Part shown: positions 37,913 to 51,404 of the stretch, piece by piece
How the letters are laid out: each line of letters begins with the position of its first letter
How positions within the stretch are numbered: position 1 is the first letter of the stretch
NCBI GenBank assembly: GCA_019843655.1
Contig: JACDQD010000004.1
Location: forward strand, 14,260,001-14,324,000
Direction of reading: 5' to 3'
Source of the DNA: Lethocerus indicus
Lineage: Eukaryota; Arthropoda; Insecta; Hemiptera; Belostomatidae
Length of the DNA: 64,000 nt
Program-made: the position numbers and the translations under genes
Notes under the pieces: generated by a model
The model's input: the letters and a program-made list of their open reading frames with translations, nothing else
Database searches by the model: none
What the model was told of the DNA's origin: nothing

Positions 37913-38787
37913 CGAAAAAGCAGCCCTCCCTCGTCATACAGACCAGTGTCGACAGCACGGGCAAGAAGGAAACGGTCATCAACGACGTCTACCCACCGAG
38001 GTACACGACCAGTCCGCAAATCACGGTGATCAACCACGACGAAGAGAGGAGGCTCTCGAAGCAGCAGGGGTCGTTCGAAGGAGCGGCGATACACGTGCAC
38101 ACGGCCGAGTGTTCGGGGGAGCACCACCACCACCACCACCCGGGCAGAAGCGGATCACCGGCGAACAACGCCGGCTCCGAGTGCGACTTCCACTGCTGCG
38201 CCCTACACGAGGAGGGCAGGAAGATAGCGGTCCACAAGTCGGTGGCCACCTCGCCAATCCAGGACTCGCTCTCGACCTCGCCGCAGCACCCCTCCAGGGC
38301 CAGGGGCCACGTCGTCAAGGGCCACGTCAGGTTCCTGGACATAGAGGGCGCCAGGAGGCCGGCCGCCCAACAGCACCTCCACCACGCCCAGCAGCAGCAC
38401 CAGCAGCAACAGCAACAGGAGAGCTCGGAGTCGGAGACGGAGACCGCCGCCGCCGAGGAGGAGGCAGTCACCTCGGAAAAGTTCCTCTTGCTCATCGACC
38501 AACTTTCCGTAGACCAGAAGAGGCACCTCACCATCAAAGACATCGGTATCATACTGGAGAGACTCAGCTCCAAGATACTGGACGTCGAACGGTTGGATAG
38601 GGAGAGCGAGTCGGAGGATTGCTACAACTGGACCATCAAGGCGACCATCAGGGGTGACGTACTCCGCGAACTCGGGGTCATCTACAACGGCAATTATTAC
38701 GCCATCTCGGAACATCCGGGGTACAAGGAAGAGTCGGAGGACGCCAGGGAAGAGGCCGAGGAAGACGACGAAGACGACCGCATTTGA
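23303..38787 (+). CDS. Drep2: Drep2-like CIDE-domain protein, 4 coding exons
   Basis: DFF/CIDE family protein of the Drep2 type. Exons 23303-23314, 34714-34810, 36088-36261 and 37676-38787 join in frame (1395 nt, 464 residues). Residues about 9-92 form a CIDE-N domain (RPFKIWDSWRNIRKS; LVLESDGTQVEDGEYF; LPNNTVILLLRPGERW). About 360-445 is the C-terminal DREP/CIDE-C-like domain (EKFLLLIDQLSVDQKRHLTI; VLRELGVIYNGNYYAISEHP). Between lie a polyglutamine tract near residue 153, a polyhistidine run and low-complexity DNA. In Drosophila, Drep2 lacks apoptotic nuclease function and acts at synapses; that role is known for the family, not shown here. The first exon is inferred from splice phase. Confidence 0.9.
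27922..27995 (+). mobile_element. tRNA-SINE-like fragment
   Basis: Contains CAGCTCAGATGGTAAGGAGA, resembling a tRNA A box, and TTCGAGTTCTGGGCGAGAAT, resembling the B box and trailing sequence of insect tRNA-derived SINEs. Spacing between the boxes is shortened, and no flanking duplication was found. A truncated or chance match remains possible. Confidence 0.35.
29077..29220. repeat. GT microsatellite plus GGGTGT run
   Basis: About 39 GT units (29077-29155) are followed at 29187-29215 by repeated GGGTGT and then GGGGCGGGG. Open frames across it on both strands are by-products of the repeat. The G runs on the plus strand could form a G-quadruplex. Confidence 0.9.
31890..32125 (+). pseudogene. 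Non-LTR retrotransposon C-terminal fragment
   Basis: An open frame from 31859 reads KWEERWGDSTHLTYRLMANT and later FLLTQF, YWNRDSDRVLLCLE. The order WQ.RWD..T..TYRLI ... LTQFLTGHG ... Y..R....S..C..C is typical of the end of R1/Jockey-type LINE ORF2. Only this short, diverged stretch is visible, with no reverse transcriptase motif nearby, so it is read as a dead fragment. Confidence 0.5.
32507..32760 (+). repeat. Unnamed interspersed repeat, copy 1
   Basis: Shares an ordered series of blocks with 33863-34075: CTTGGTGA..TAGTAT, TTA/CCGCGCCGTGTATA, ACAAACCCCxGxATAC, GGATTAACGAA, TCAGGTxTGGxATG and TAGGCGTGGCCACCG. The blocks keep order and spacing, so this is a family member, not chance. No coding potential or polymerase III box is obvious. 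Confidence 0.7.
33863..34075 (+). repeat. Unnamed interspersed repeat, copy 2
   Basis: Second copy of the 32507-32760 repeat in the same orientation, about 1.35 kb away. By eye roughly two thirds to three quarters identical over the aligned blocks, with indels. It ends in the well-conserved TAGGCGTGGCCACCG. Confidence 0.7.
34582..34612. repeat. Perfect 12-bp inverted repeat (hairpin)
   Basis: Arms TTAGGTAGATAC (34582-34593) and GTATCTACCTAA (34601-34612) with a 7-nt loop. It lies about 100 bp upstream of Drep2-like exon 2. Could form a stem in the pre-mRNA or be a binding site or relic of a small inverted-repeat element. Confidence 0.9.
34714..34810 (+). CDS. Drep2: Drep2-like exon 2, start of CIDE-N
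   Basis: Acceptor TTGACAG ends at 34713; donor GTAAGT at 34811. Reads ESRGKRPFKIWDSWRNIRKS then LVVNSLKDLESR. This is the first strand, turn and helix of CIDE-N. Phase 0 in, phase 1 out. Confidence 0.85.
34930..35690 (-). pseudogene. Gypsy-type LTR retrotransposon integrase fossil
   Basis: The minus strand encodes part of an integrase core: an aspartate in MDQDREF and a glutamate in EGTIERLHSTL, with the gypsy-like HFTT before it. A second frame further along carries AILAYNYRIHSSTG, the segment that follows the core in gypsy-group integrases. The two parts are in different frames with stops between, so the copy is dead. No LTRs, protease or reverse transcriptase were seen. It is antisense to the Drep2-like gene, inside intron 2. 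The low end is approximate. Confidence 0.7.
35691..35757. repeat. TA/TG compound microsatellite
   Basis: A run of TA followed by a run of TG, directly next to the integrase fossil. The open frame across it is an artefact apart from its integrase portion. Confidence 0.95.
35914..35937. repeat. Shared 24-bp repeat fragment, copy A
   Basis: CAGTGCTTATATAGCGCAAT and four more bases match 51427-51450 at 22 of 24 positions. Both copies lie shortly after a TA microsatellite, suggesting the conserved end of a small interspersed element. Confidence 0.5.
36088..36261 (+). CDS. Drep2: Drep2-like exon 3, main part of CIDE-N
   Basis: Acceptor TTTCAG ends at 36087; donor GTCCGT at 36262. Reads KEKLQVPQSEPVRLVLESDG, TQVEDGEYFRTLPNNTVILL and LRPGERWYPTGVDVIRT. 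This is the acidic/basic face of the ubiquitin-like CIDE-N fold that mediates head-to-tail oligomers. Phase 1 in and out. Confidence 0.92.
37676..38787 (+). CDS. Drep2: Drep2-like exon 4, linker and DREP C-terminal domain
   Basis: Acceptor TTTCAG ends at 37675; stop TGA at 38785-38787. Begins ISAIPKIVCETIHALELQDE and WKIMDNKGRVTVVLHWDQR, both highly conserved in Drep2. Then follow a CAG/CAA polyglutamine tract (about 37845-37912), a histidine run (38125-38140), another Q/H block (38390-38418), the folded C-terminal domain and an acidic tail ending DEDDRI. It is GC-rich in third positions, unlike par-3 and Hsepi. Confidence 0.95.
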
Positions 38788-40250
<1,463 letters not shown>

Positions 40251-42941
40251 GGGTGCGCGTCCGAGCCAGCTCGACGGCTCGCACCTCCCTCCCAACTGAC
40301 CCCCCTTCCTCTAGCCACTCTCATCTCACACTCCACCATAAAACACCACCCTTCAATTTTACTATATTTACTCTCTCAACACTTTTCTCTCTCGAACAAA
40401 CTCCAATCAGACTCGACAATTCACGAGGCTACTCGTCGGATTTCGATCATTCCGATTAATTTCATCCATTAGATTTCTACCGGTTAGAGATCGGAGTTCA
40501 AAATAAAATTAATGGAAACGTTTATTGTTGTTGAGTTTGAATGCACTGTAGGGTAGGGGGGCGGTTTGCTGGTGCGTGCGGAATTATCGATAAAAACCGT
40601 ATTAATGTTTGAATCGCGGTCCGACTTAAGAGCGGGCGGCCGGTGGCTGTGTAAGGGAGAAACGACGAAGAAACAGCAAAAGGAAGGTTCAGGAACGATC
40701 GATTATATTTAAACCCGGCATTCGTCGGTCCATTTTATTTCTAGTTTGCGTGCAACGATTTGTATTTGTTTTGTCAAAATCACTTCGGCCCCCTTAATTG
40801 GATAATTTCTATCTATCTGCATTCCGGAGGGAACGAGTGCGAACCCCTCGCCTATTAATTATTTCCATCCGGTGTTTCCATTTGTATTTCTGTTAATTCA
40901 TTTATTTCTTATCTGACGCCTTCTTAGATTAGGAAAGACTGATCTTCTCCGATAATATTTGATTTCTCCAAGTTCAGTGTTGGATTCGCGGTTTACAATA
41001 ACGGGGGATACGTTTATTAAGTATTTAAGAGCAGCTCCCATTTTGAAAGTGTTGTCAAAAAAAGGGTTAAGAAAAAATAAATCGGTTTGTTTTAATTGTT
41101 TTATTTCATCGTTCGCCTAACAAAAAGTCGTTTAGCACAAAATATATTTCAAAAATTACTAAATGAAACCCCCAAAAAGTATCGTTTAGGCTAGTTCGTG
41201 GATATCGCTCAATCGTACGGATTGCCTCACTGTGCGGGCCATGGTCGTTTCGTATGTAAAACGTAATTTTAATCTTAGGCGTCGTCGTCCGAACGGCACA
41301 CAAAAAACGGGTATTTATTATTAATTACGAGTAAAAAACACTAAAAATAAAATAAAAACGAATAAATAGAAAAGGTTAATATAATAACGAATAAATATTA
41401 TATTACGCGACCTTTTAAGACTATCGTCGACTTCGGAGAGGAGCAAAAATTGTTGAAATTGCTCGCGTTGGAAGAGCGGAAACATTATTAATTGCTGGCC
41501 CGATCCGTCGTTTGTTTCTCTTGGTTTGGTCTTTATCGTTGGGCTTGTCCCTCTCGAATCGCCTCCCAATAGAATAATAGAACGGCCGAGAATAATAAAT
41601 CAATTACAGGCCGAGTGTGCTCAAAATATATAATATTAATATTATATAACAAAATTAGCGCTGGACCTTAACTGCCGAATCCCCGCCTTCTTTTAAACCT
41701 GCCCAATTCGCCCTATATGCTCCTATATGCGGCCGGTTAGACTGACTGCTCCCACAACTTAAGTCTGATCCAAGAACTACATTGGCCTAATTGACGCCCC
41801 ATCAACGGGCCGGGCACTTCTCAGTGCATGCATTCACTATCACTATCACTATCACTACTCTAACTTTCGCCAATTCCTTCATTAGATCATTTATATTTAC
41901 GTTTACTACCTATATAAGGTGGTTACTTATTTTACTCGCGTTGGATCAGGCTTTAGTCGGACAAACGACTGTTTTATTTATTATTAGTAACGACAAGTCA
42001 TATAACTTTAATAAGTCATTGCCGAAATTAGCCTAGTTAGGTTTTAAGTCTGACCGATCCACGCATCTCGTCGATTTAAATCTCAGTCTGATCATTTCCC
42101 TCACAAATGAAATTAAAATGAACTCCCTCCGCGAATTCCTTCGAGTAGTGTTCTTCCGCCTCCGATGCTGAAATAACGACTAAGCCGTTGTTTTCCTATT
42201 ATGAACTTGTTCGGTTTTCCGTTTTCAGAACACAAAGCAGATAATTGTTAACGACCGACTTTTTATCCGGTTGTAATCCCGTTCGCTTGATCCATTTTCA
42301 TTCGCCCGAAATCGAGCCGTAGACCGGAACAGATTACGGTTACGGTTAACGTTAATCGAAGCGAGCGGAGAAACAAGATTGTCGGAATCTAGAAACGCGG
42401 TTTGGGAAAGAGCGGACTAGGCGGCTCGAATAGGCCAAGAGAGTGAGCGCGATAGTACAAAAGGGAGCGAGAAAGAGAGAGAAGAACGCGGGGACAACGT
42501 GCCCGCCAAATTTGAAATTAATAATAACTGACAATTAAACAAAAATATATTTAATAAATAAAGCTTGACTCAAAAATTGATCGGGCTCCCCGGAAGACCC
42601 GGATCGTGCTCCTTTCTCTACTGCCCCGGTAATGTTTTATAAGATATATTTAAATACGATTATTATCATTGTATCTTAGAAATCGGTCGAGTTTTTTCGA
42701 ACGATTTTTTTCCGTTTTGTAAAAATGATAATAACAATAAATAATTAACAAAAAAAAACCGACAAAAAATAAAAGTTTCTTTTTTCGAAAAATCGTCGAA
42801 ATCGCGGTAGTTTTAAATGTACATCGTTCGTTGATCAATTAGGGTTAGGAGGTGTTGTCGCCGAGTGGAACCGGTTTTCAGTCATCAGGTACGACAAACA
42901 CAAATCTCAAAATTAAACGCAAATATATAAATATATATAAA

Positions 42942-42984
<43 letters not shown>

Positions 42985-45680
42985 CATATATACATATATA
43001 TATATATTTACTCCCTAGGTGGGTTCCTAAAACGCACAACATTCACATTAATTGTTATCATTAGATATTATCAATTAATTAATTCAATTAATTAATTAAT
43101 CGATCGTTAATTATCGTCGTTGAACATAAAAACTATTAAAAAATGGAATAAAAAAACCAAAAATATACCGGTGCGTCTTATCTTCGGTGGTCTTTTTCGG
43201 AAAATGTTGTTTTCTTAGGAAATACGGCCGAATCGTCTCTTGCCGCGAGTCTCGGGATATAGGAGGGTAACAAAATTATTATTACGTTATGCTCGCTGTA
43301 GCGGATGCAGATGCATATCTTGGCCTCTACTCGTACTGATTTAATAAATAATTATTTTATTTGATTCTCTCCCGAATCTGTTATCGGCCTAGACGACGTT
43401 GAGTCGCGTCTAAATTCGAGTCCACAACCGGTGGTTGAAGGTGGTATAATTTTTGTTTGTTTATGTTATCCTAGAGTGATGAGGCCGTGGGGGTGGCGAC
43501 AACTCGGGGCAGGAGACGATCGAGTCGCGCCCACTCCTATGCAACTAATTAACTAACTAACTAACTAACTAACATGTGTGCGGTGCTTTTGCTCTTCGAC
43601 GCAAACACAAATTGTCTCGGTCTCTTTTTCTCGCCCCGTTTACTGGCGACGGACTCCCCTTCTTATCGATGTTCTCTTCGATATTGTGATAGTACTCGTG
43701 TGATAAAAATAACCGCGAACGTAATAAAGGTAACGGCTCACGCACAAAAATGAACGAACACCGAATAAGAGAAAACATACTGCGAGCGATGTGTTCAACG
43801 TAGATTCGACTTATTATCGTTTCGTCTAGTTTTTAATAACCTCCGATATTTTTTCCCGTTCGATAGGTCGTCTCGAATATCAGACGCAGTTACCCGGGCG
43901 CGTTCGATCGGTTGATACTCGCGCGCGTAAAAAAAGCACTGCACATATGCCTTTGAGTAGCTACGATTAACCGATGAAACCTTTTTTTATTTACGTTCTC
44001 GGGTGTGTATGTAATATATATGCACACGCAGGAAGTAAATTACCGTAGCGTTGTAACTGAAGGAAAACACGAGCGAACGGTAGTGATTTTATCGTTGATT
44101 CGTATCCTCAATAGTCTTTCAAAATGGCGGTGGACCCGCAGAGATTTTTTTAGATCTTAAAAGATAAAATCGAAATTCACCCGACAATTTCCGATGCCGG
44201 ATCGTCATCCGCGGGAACGGATTTGAAGACGGCAAAGTGGTCCATCCCTATCTCATCCTTCATTATACTTTCTCCCTATTATATCCATAATCTTCATCAT
44301 CTTCTCTGCCTTCCCTTTCTTTTTCTTTAGGAAACGTAACGTTTATTTTCTGTAATTTCGGCAAAACACTGGCCGAAGTGATCTCTAGTGTACACGAATG
44401 TTTAGTTTTACCCTATGAGTTAAAAAAACATTGTAAATTTGTCCGCAGTCTCCTTTTCAATAACCCCTTGTTTGTTATATTTTCCAATTATATGTCGACA
44501 TTTTTTATATTTAAATTGTTAAGTATAAGCGCATTTGTATATGTATGTATAAAAATGAAATATATGTATATATATATGCAGATATGCATATACTTGAATA
44601 GGAAAACGTTGTTAGAAAATTGTTCAGAGTGAATAATAAAAAAGGAAAAGCGTTTAAAAAGTGTGAAGTACATTCGTTAGATATTGTATCAAAAAACGCG
44701 AAAGTTTAATGAGAGACATCGTGACGAACAACGTCGATTTCGAATTATACATACATATATATAGAAATTATTTATATGTATGTATATTTAATGGGATCCG
44801 TTTATTGTAAAAGTATCGTTACATAAGCTATCGCCCACTGCCAAAACTTTGAAAAATTAAAAACACTTGTCAAAAATAGTGTCCGCGGGTGTTCGGGAGT
44901 TGGATGAAAATTTAGACGCGTGATTAATCCGTCGACGGGAGTGAAACGAGTCGGACGAAGACATGAAGAAGAAGAGAAGAGAAGGTCGACCGAGAACAAC
45001 GCGCCGACAGTCTACCACCGACGCACCTTTGGAAAGGAGAAGATTCATAAACAAAATCGTATGTAATCGATCGTGTCGAAAAACAAAAGGAGAGGAATCA
45101 AAAAACTAGCTAGAATTAAAAAAAAATCGATACAAGTGTGTTTGGCGGGGGGCCCCTCGTTGCCGGGCCCCCACCTACCCCATGTACTTGCTCGTTATTA
45201 TGAAAAAAAATTATATTTCATTTTCAAAAAAAAAACACGATAATACGAACGAGGTAAGTTATTGTTCCGTCGACACCCCTACTTCTATTCCCATCTCCAA
45301 GAAACACCGGACAAATCCGGCGAGTCCCGTTACTCTCCTCGCGGATCGGAGACCCTTATCATGTTTGTTTAATACGGACGGATGTAAAAAATACATAAAA
45401 GATGACCGCATTTGCCCATTGTCCCCCATGCAAAATGCTTTATGATCGTACATTTTTGGCAGTGTATCACGGCAACGGCCTTTCCTAACGGGAAAAGACC
45501 TTATTTGGGACGGATTTCAAAGTCTCGGCGTACTAGAGTCGGTTATAGTTGGGGCGGCAGCGATTAGCGGAAGGCGGTCGACTAGTAATGGTGGCGGGCG
45601 GGGACCGCTTCGGGTCCGCCCCTACACTTGGACCCTCCCTTTGTCCTAGTTAACCCTGCGGACCCACTTTAGGCATTACT
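40251..45680. other. CpG-bearing DNA with no recognised gene
   Basis: Moderate GC, abundant CpG, many TTCGA, TCGTC and poly-A/T runs. Contains a CTATCA short tandem at 41836-41858, a TA/TACA microsatellite at 42942-42985 and an AACT tandem at 43550-43573. A TTAATTAA-rich cluster lies at 43070-43125. No protein family was recognised in either strand. May hold more of the Drep2-like 3' UTR or regulatory DNA. Confidence 0.45.
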
Positions 45681-45689
45681 TCCCCACCA

Positions 45690-45812
45690 CCGACCCCGCC
45701 GCCGCCGCCGCCACCGCCACCACCACCGCCACCGCCACCGCCACCTCCACCTCCACCTCCACCTCCACCACCACCGCCACCTCCACCTCCACCACTGCCA
45801 CTGCTGCTGCCG
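45690..45812. repeat. CCGCCA/CCACCT trinucleotide-like repeat
   Basis: A graded array going from CCG to CCGCCA to CCTCCA to CTGCCA units. Plus-strand frames would give polyproline, but no adjacent coding signal was found. GC-rich arrays like this are frequent near promoters and first exons. Confidence 0.85.
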
Positions 45813-47150
45813 CCACGCACAGAAATTTCGCTCGATAGATTCCCCCCTCCAACTACACCATGGTCCTCACCACTCCGCTCATCGCTCCCTCTCGCGGTAC
45901 CGACCCCAGTATTTTTCCCGCCTCCGGAAATATTTATGTATTTTCGTTTCTTTATGGTCCTTTTTTATTTTTTTGTCTAAAGTTGTGGAGAGCACCTCTG
46001 AACGGTTGTTGCGGATCCCTGGGAGAAAACCTATAGGGGAACGGAACAAGGTGGGAGATGTCTCTAGGGTCGGGTACCGCCCTCCCTAAGGCCGTGGCTC
46101 CCGTGACGCCTACACTCTCTCGCTCAATCTAACAGTTGGACCCGCTCATTCTACCCTCTTCCCTCCGCCTCCCTATGTCCACGACACTCCGCTGCATAGG
46201 ACGGGAGCGCCCTCTAACGGGGCCCATAGTCGTCCCTCCGATCGATAGTCCCTCTACCCGCCTGTAGGTTTCACCTCTTCACTCCCGACACGATCCCTAG
46301 CAGGCATACACACGCACGGAGTAATATGCCGAGTTACACACACTAGAGTAATGAAATTTAATACTTTTATCTACCACAGCCATATAATATATATTTCTGT
46401 GTGTGCGTTATCTGTGCATTTATAATGATGGCATTCTTAAATTACTGGCGACTAAAATAGGATTAAAAAAGGTCGAGTCTAGAAATTCTGAAACTGAATG
46501 CTTCATTTTTGCATCTACATCACTATTAGAAAAAATACCCTTAATATGAAGCAGTACGTCATGAAGTAATTATATGAACGGATTGTTTAGTCATGAAAAC
46601 ATACTTGATATATATATAGCTTCTTAGCTATAAAATATTACAGGAAGTAATCTTATAAAAGAATGAGTGAGAGTTGATAACATCCTTGATTATAACTACT
46701 AGAATTAATTTCACTTTGCTTAGTTATTTATACAGAATAATATGATCTTTAAATGTAATATAGAATTGATTCAAATGCGATATCTAACTAGCATTAGTGG
46801 TTTGATAAATGTAGGTAAACGACAATAACAATTAAATGTATTGTGAGCATCAGTAAATCTCAGTAACTCCAAAGTTAATATATAGAAAATTAACATTACG
46901 TTTGACCAATTCATATACAAGAAGCATAATATAACCAACGGCAGTATTATAAATCATTATTAATAAACACAACATAACCCAAAGATTAATAAAATAAGGA
47001 GTCATTATTAGATAATAATACCATATTTTAAATCATTATTTTATAATTTTACACATAATTAATTAAACGAAAAATACTTTTCTTGTTGTTCGGATAATGG
47101 TATATTTTATGTTGTTATGTTGGAATCAAGTAAGGGTTAGAAATGGCCGT
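45813..47150. other. Intergenic DNA upstream of Hsepi
   Basis: GC- and CpG-rich to about 46.3 kb, then an abrupt change to AT-rich, CpG-poor DNA. No coding sequence recognised. Confidence 0.45.
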
Positions 47151-47313
47151 GGTAATAAGAATTGTACGCACGTCACTTAGATTGTGTTTATTTTCGTTGT
47201 TTATAGTTTAATTTCGATGAAATGTTGGAATTGTACGAAAGTTTAATCCCAAGGTCGGTCTTATGTGTAAAAGCGCTCTGCCATTACCTGACATTGCGTT
47301 TTATTATTTTAAG
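47150..47313 (+). promoter_or_regulatory. Candidate Hsepi promoter and non-coding first exon
   Basis: The Hsepi start codon lies 9 nt after an acceptor (TTCAG ends at 48645), so a non-coding upstream exon must exist. The best nearby donor is AAG|GTGAGT at 47313/47314, preceded by a small CpG-bearing stretch with no in-frame long ATG reading frame. Its transcription start is not determined. Confidence 0.35.
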
Positions 47314-48359
47314 GTGAGTTTTTTATCTCTGACCCGTTATTTTTTTCAGTTAATTGTAAGGTTTTTTAAATATTTTGATGACTAATTATTTATTGAAGGG
47401 CTACAATATCATGAATATTTTGTTGCTTTACTGTGATAGTTAACCAACCACAAATAAAAGGATACTTATTGCATATTTCTCTGTTTATATAAACAGGTAC
47501 TTCAATAATGGATGTTACACCTTTACTCCATTGTTTCTTTCTCGGAACACTAGAAGTAGAAATTGTAACTCTATGGATTACCTAATCACTGTTCATTAAA
47601 CTTGATATCTGTTAAGAAATGCATCAAACAAATCTAGAGTTGTTGTCATTTGAATGGTGCAAAAAATGGTGGTTGAAATTTGAACAGTGATCTAATTTTT
47701 TACTATGGAAATCAAGTTTTTTCTTCTCCCTATTTATATAGTGCAAGTGTGCACAGTGGCAAATCAAAAGTTATTTCCGTTCTGTTTTTTGTTAACACTC
47801 TACTTATCAATTAGAGAAGGTACCTGCAACCAAGTTCAAATTATTACTATTTAACATTCAGTAAGATCATGTAATACTATGTGGAATACCTTGGCCATCA
47901 GGTGTCAAATCCCTACCACTGTCTTCCTGATTTTTGGAAATACTTAGGGAGTTCCGATTGAAAGGTTATTCCCTTCTCCACAAGAACTCCCCCAGGTGTT
48001 GTCTACTTCTGACTGTAGGATCAAGACTTCATGTTCCCCTATTACTGGGAACTATCCTTTAATAATATTATACCGTATATCCATATTAAAGTGGTTATGC
48101 TTGTATTTCTATGACTCCTTAATGATCCTTTTGTGCTAGTTGCTCTGTTTTGACAGAATTATTGTTTTCTTGAAATGTATTTATTGTCCCGTTGTTATTG
48201 CATGTTTAGCTATGTAATAATAAATCAGCATTATATTTCAATTGATTCAACATTCTATCTTAAAAAGATAAATGACAGATTGGGAAAATATAATGTCTGA
48301 GTGTAAATTCGTCATATAATAACATATAAGATCAGATAATGTTATAAGCCAGATAATTT

Positions 48360-48440
48360 GGTCTGCCACTAGGACTCAAACCCAGTTAATCTGTCAGTTG
48401 GAACTGCTCTAAGCTGTACTTTACATGGCAAACTAAAAAA
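48360..48440 (-). mobile_element. tRNA-SINE-like fragment (minus strand), low confidence
   Basis: On the minus strand CTGGGTTTGAGTCCTAG resembles a B box, and GAGCAGTTCCAACTGACAG precedes it. The A box is poor, and no flanking duplication was noted. Confidence 0.25.
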
Positions 48441-48654
48441 CAATTCCTCTTTTTCATGGTTCTTATTGTTCAGGGACTTTGTGCTACTTTCGAATTGATT
48501 TCAAGTGAAGGTCAAATAGCAAATTTTTTCAATTACCGATTTGAATTGCTAATATAATCAACACTTTGTTGGTGTGGTCAGAGTTTTAATGGAGACTTGT
48601 AATTTGAAAGTGTGTCATGAATATAAAAGTTGTTGAACTTTTCAGGTTTGAGCA

Positions 48655-48801
48655 ATGCGCATTAACCTGAAGGTGGTGATCCTTTGTGTCTGCATTTTTC
48701 TCACATTTGTTACTGTCTCCGTCTGGACAAGGTGTGGTGGTGAAATACCATCGCTTCATCGTTCAAACACCAAACAGGAACCGGCACATGGAAGTCTTCA
48801 G
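48655..48801 (+). CDS. Hsepi: Hsepi coding exon 1, membrane anchor
   Basis: Start ATG at 48655, in an exon whose acceptor ends at 48645. Encodes a short cytoplasmic tail, one hydrophobic segment and the start of the stem. Donor GTGTCT at 48802. Confidence 0.85.
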
Positions 48802-51347
48802 GTGTCTATAATATTTCAAAAACAATATTATTAACAAAAAGTGCAGTGAATAATTTTTCTGTGCACGTAATATTCATTGGCCATACAACTTGATACAACA
48901 CAATAACAGCTTGATCTTGATAAGAAACTGATCATTTTAATTTGAAAATAAAATCATCTCCTTTCATAACATTTGGTAACTTCTTTGAGTATAGACATCC
49001 CTACTAAAATTAATTTAATACATCCATTTGTTGGACACAGAATATTACAAGAATAATTGCATTTGAGATATTGTAAAAATGTACATTTTCACATAATTTA
49101 ATGAAGGATGTATTCATTAAATGTATTAATTTTCTGAATAAGTTAAAAATATATTTTTACTGCTAAAAGCTTTTAAATAACAATAAAATTTAAATAACAA
49201 CAATAACAATTTAATTTAATTTATTTTTTCAATTTTTTCTGCTTTAATTTGAGGGCGATGATTTAAATGTGAAGGAAGGTTCTGAGGGAACCGGGCTAGA
49301 GGAGATAGACTGCCAGATCAATGGTGACTATAGTATCCCTTGCAGGAGGGAAGGCGATGAAGTCTACTTACCATTTTCATTTATACACAAATACTTTGAG
49401 GTTAGCCACTTATTTTAGATTAAGAATATTTAATCAAACCAATTTAAAGAAGTCCAATTAGCATAATCAGTTTTCTGTGAATGGTTTTTTAAATGTTTGG
49501 AGAAATGGAATTCAAGAACCAGTCAATAATGTTCTCGTATGTTAAGCCTGCATCTATTTCATGCATAAAAAGTAATTATTGAACTGAAATTATTTATTTT
49601 TATCACTTGTGTCATTTCTGTCTGTTTGTATGTTTTTTCCTTGTCTAGAATTGTTCCAAGTTCTTCCGTTGTATGTTGCATTCTTTTAAAGCAGTCATAT
49701 TTGTGTATGTCAGTTCAGTTGCCTGTCTGGCATTCCATTATGAAATTAACATGTGTAATAACTATTATAATTGGTTTATAGGTCTATGGTAAATTAGCAA
49801 GCTACGATGGTTATGAGAGATTTGAATGGTCACATTCATATTCCAAAGTATATTATCCCAAAGGGAAGTATGATCCGAGAGGTGTCTTCTTATATTTTGA
49901 GAATTACAATGTTGAACTACGAGAAAGGGTGAAATGCATTAGTGCAGCAGAAGGTATGTGTTTTGCGAACATGCAGAACATGCGAACATTCTTTTTCCAT
50001 AAATGTATTATTTATTATTTGAAATGATAAATATTTTATCTCATATTGCACTAACTTTTTGATGTTGTAAATCAACTATATATGCATAAATAATATGTGT
50101 ACACTTACACAAATGTATGCACTTATGTTGAGTACTGCTGAAAGAAGTTTTGCAAAACTGAGAAAACAAAATTTTTTTTTGTTTTTATTATTTTTCGATA
50201 TGATAATTATGGCTTTCCTCACTAATTAAAAATTGATTTAGCATACAGTATATATAACTGTATTTATAATAATTATTGGCATTCTTTATTAATATGTAAG
50301 TTTTGTTTTAGTAAAACAGGGAATAAAGTTTATTTTAATGCCATCTATTAAAAATTATAATATTTAAATAAGTGGATAAACGGGTTAGCCTCAGTGGTTC
50401 AGGCCATTGGGTGTTGTTTGCGTGTAGAGCCTTGTTTGAATCTTCCCAGGTGAATAATAAGCCTGACATTTGGCATGGATGTTAGCTTGTAAGCTAGTCC
50501 ATAAATATGGACCCTGAGCATAAGTCGCTCTTGTGATCACAAGTACAGAGTATAACAGCCCTATCAAAAAATATAAATACCGAAAAAAATGGATAAACTA
50601 TTGATAAAATGTTGCTCACTTCTAAACGCCTGTAATTATTGTGCACAGGAGTTCCTGTTTCTATTCAGTGGCAGGTCCAGGGGTATTTTTATCCAACTCA
50701 AATTGCCCAGTTTGGTCTGTCTCACTACAGCAAAAATCTAACTGAACCAGAACCAAGGAGCAGATTATTGGAAGACGGAGCTGTCACTGTCAGTGATTGG
50801 CAAGGACGCACCCTCAGGCAAGATGGCAAGCTTTTCTTTAATACATCAGGTAAAACATTAAATTCCATTTTTCAATTTTTGAATCTTGTTCTGCAGTTAA
50901 TTTTAAAAATCAAAACATTTAAGTTAACACAGGTTTTATGGTATGCCTGGTGACCAGGTATTTATAATGATTTCAATATTTGTTTATGTAATATTGTAAA
51001 TGAAACAAATTTGATTTGGTATTTCCAAAATTTCTAAGTGTATTGCTGATGCCTTTATTATTGATTATTGTCACTACTATTACAGAAATGTTTTTAATTA
51101 AATAATTTTTAGATGGGAGTCAGGTGTTGCTGAAAACGGATCATGTTTTGGATTTTATTATGAGTGTCGACTTGATGCTCAGGCCGAATGACAACAGTTC
51201 TGTGACATTTGTCCTCCAGAATAGAGAAAAAAAGGAAATATGGTTCTTGCATTATATCTGTTCGCCAGTTCACATCTATTCAAAGGTATTAGTAAATATG
51301 ATTTCATTGCCAGAAATGGTAAATATGACAATATATGTAATGTATGG

Positions 51348-51404
<57 letters not shown>

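Noticed and set aside
43550..43573. AACT tandem as a regulatory element
   Set aside because: Simple repeat with no positional or sequence support for function.
45182..45445. 87-codon plus-strand frame
   Set aside because: No family recognised, no splice context, and composition like the surrounding non-coding DNA.
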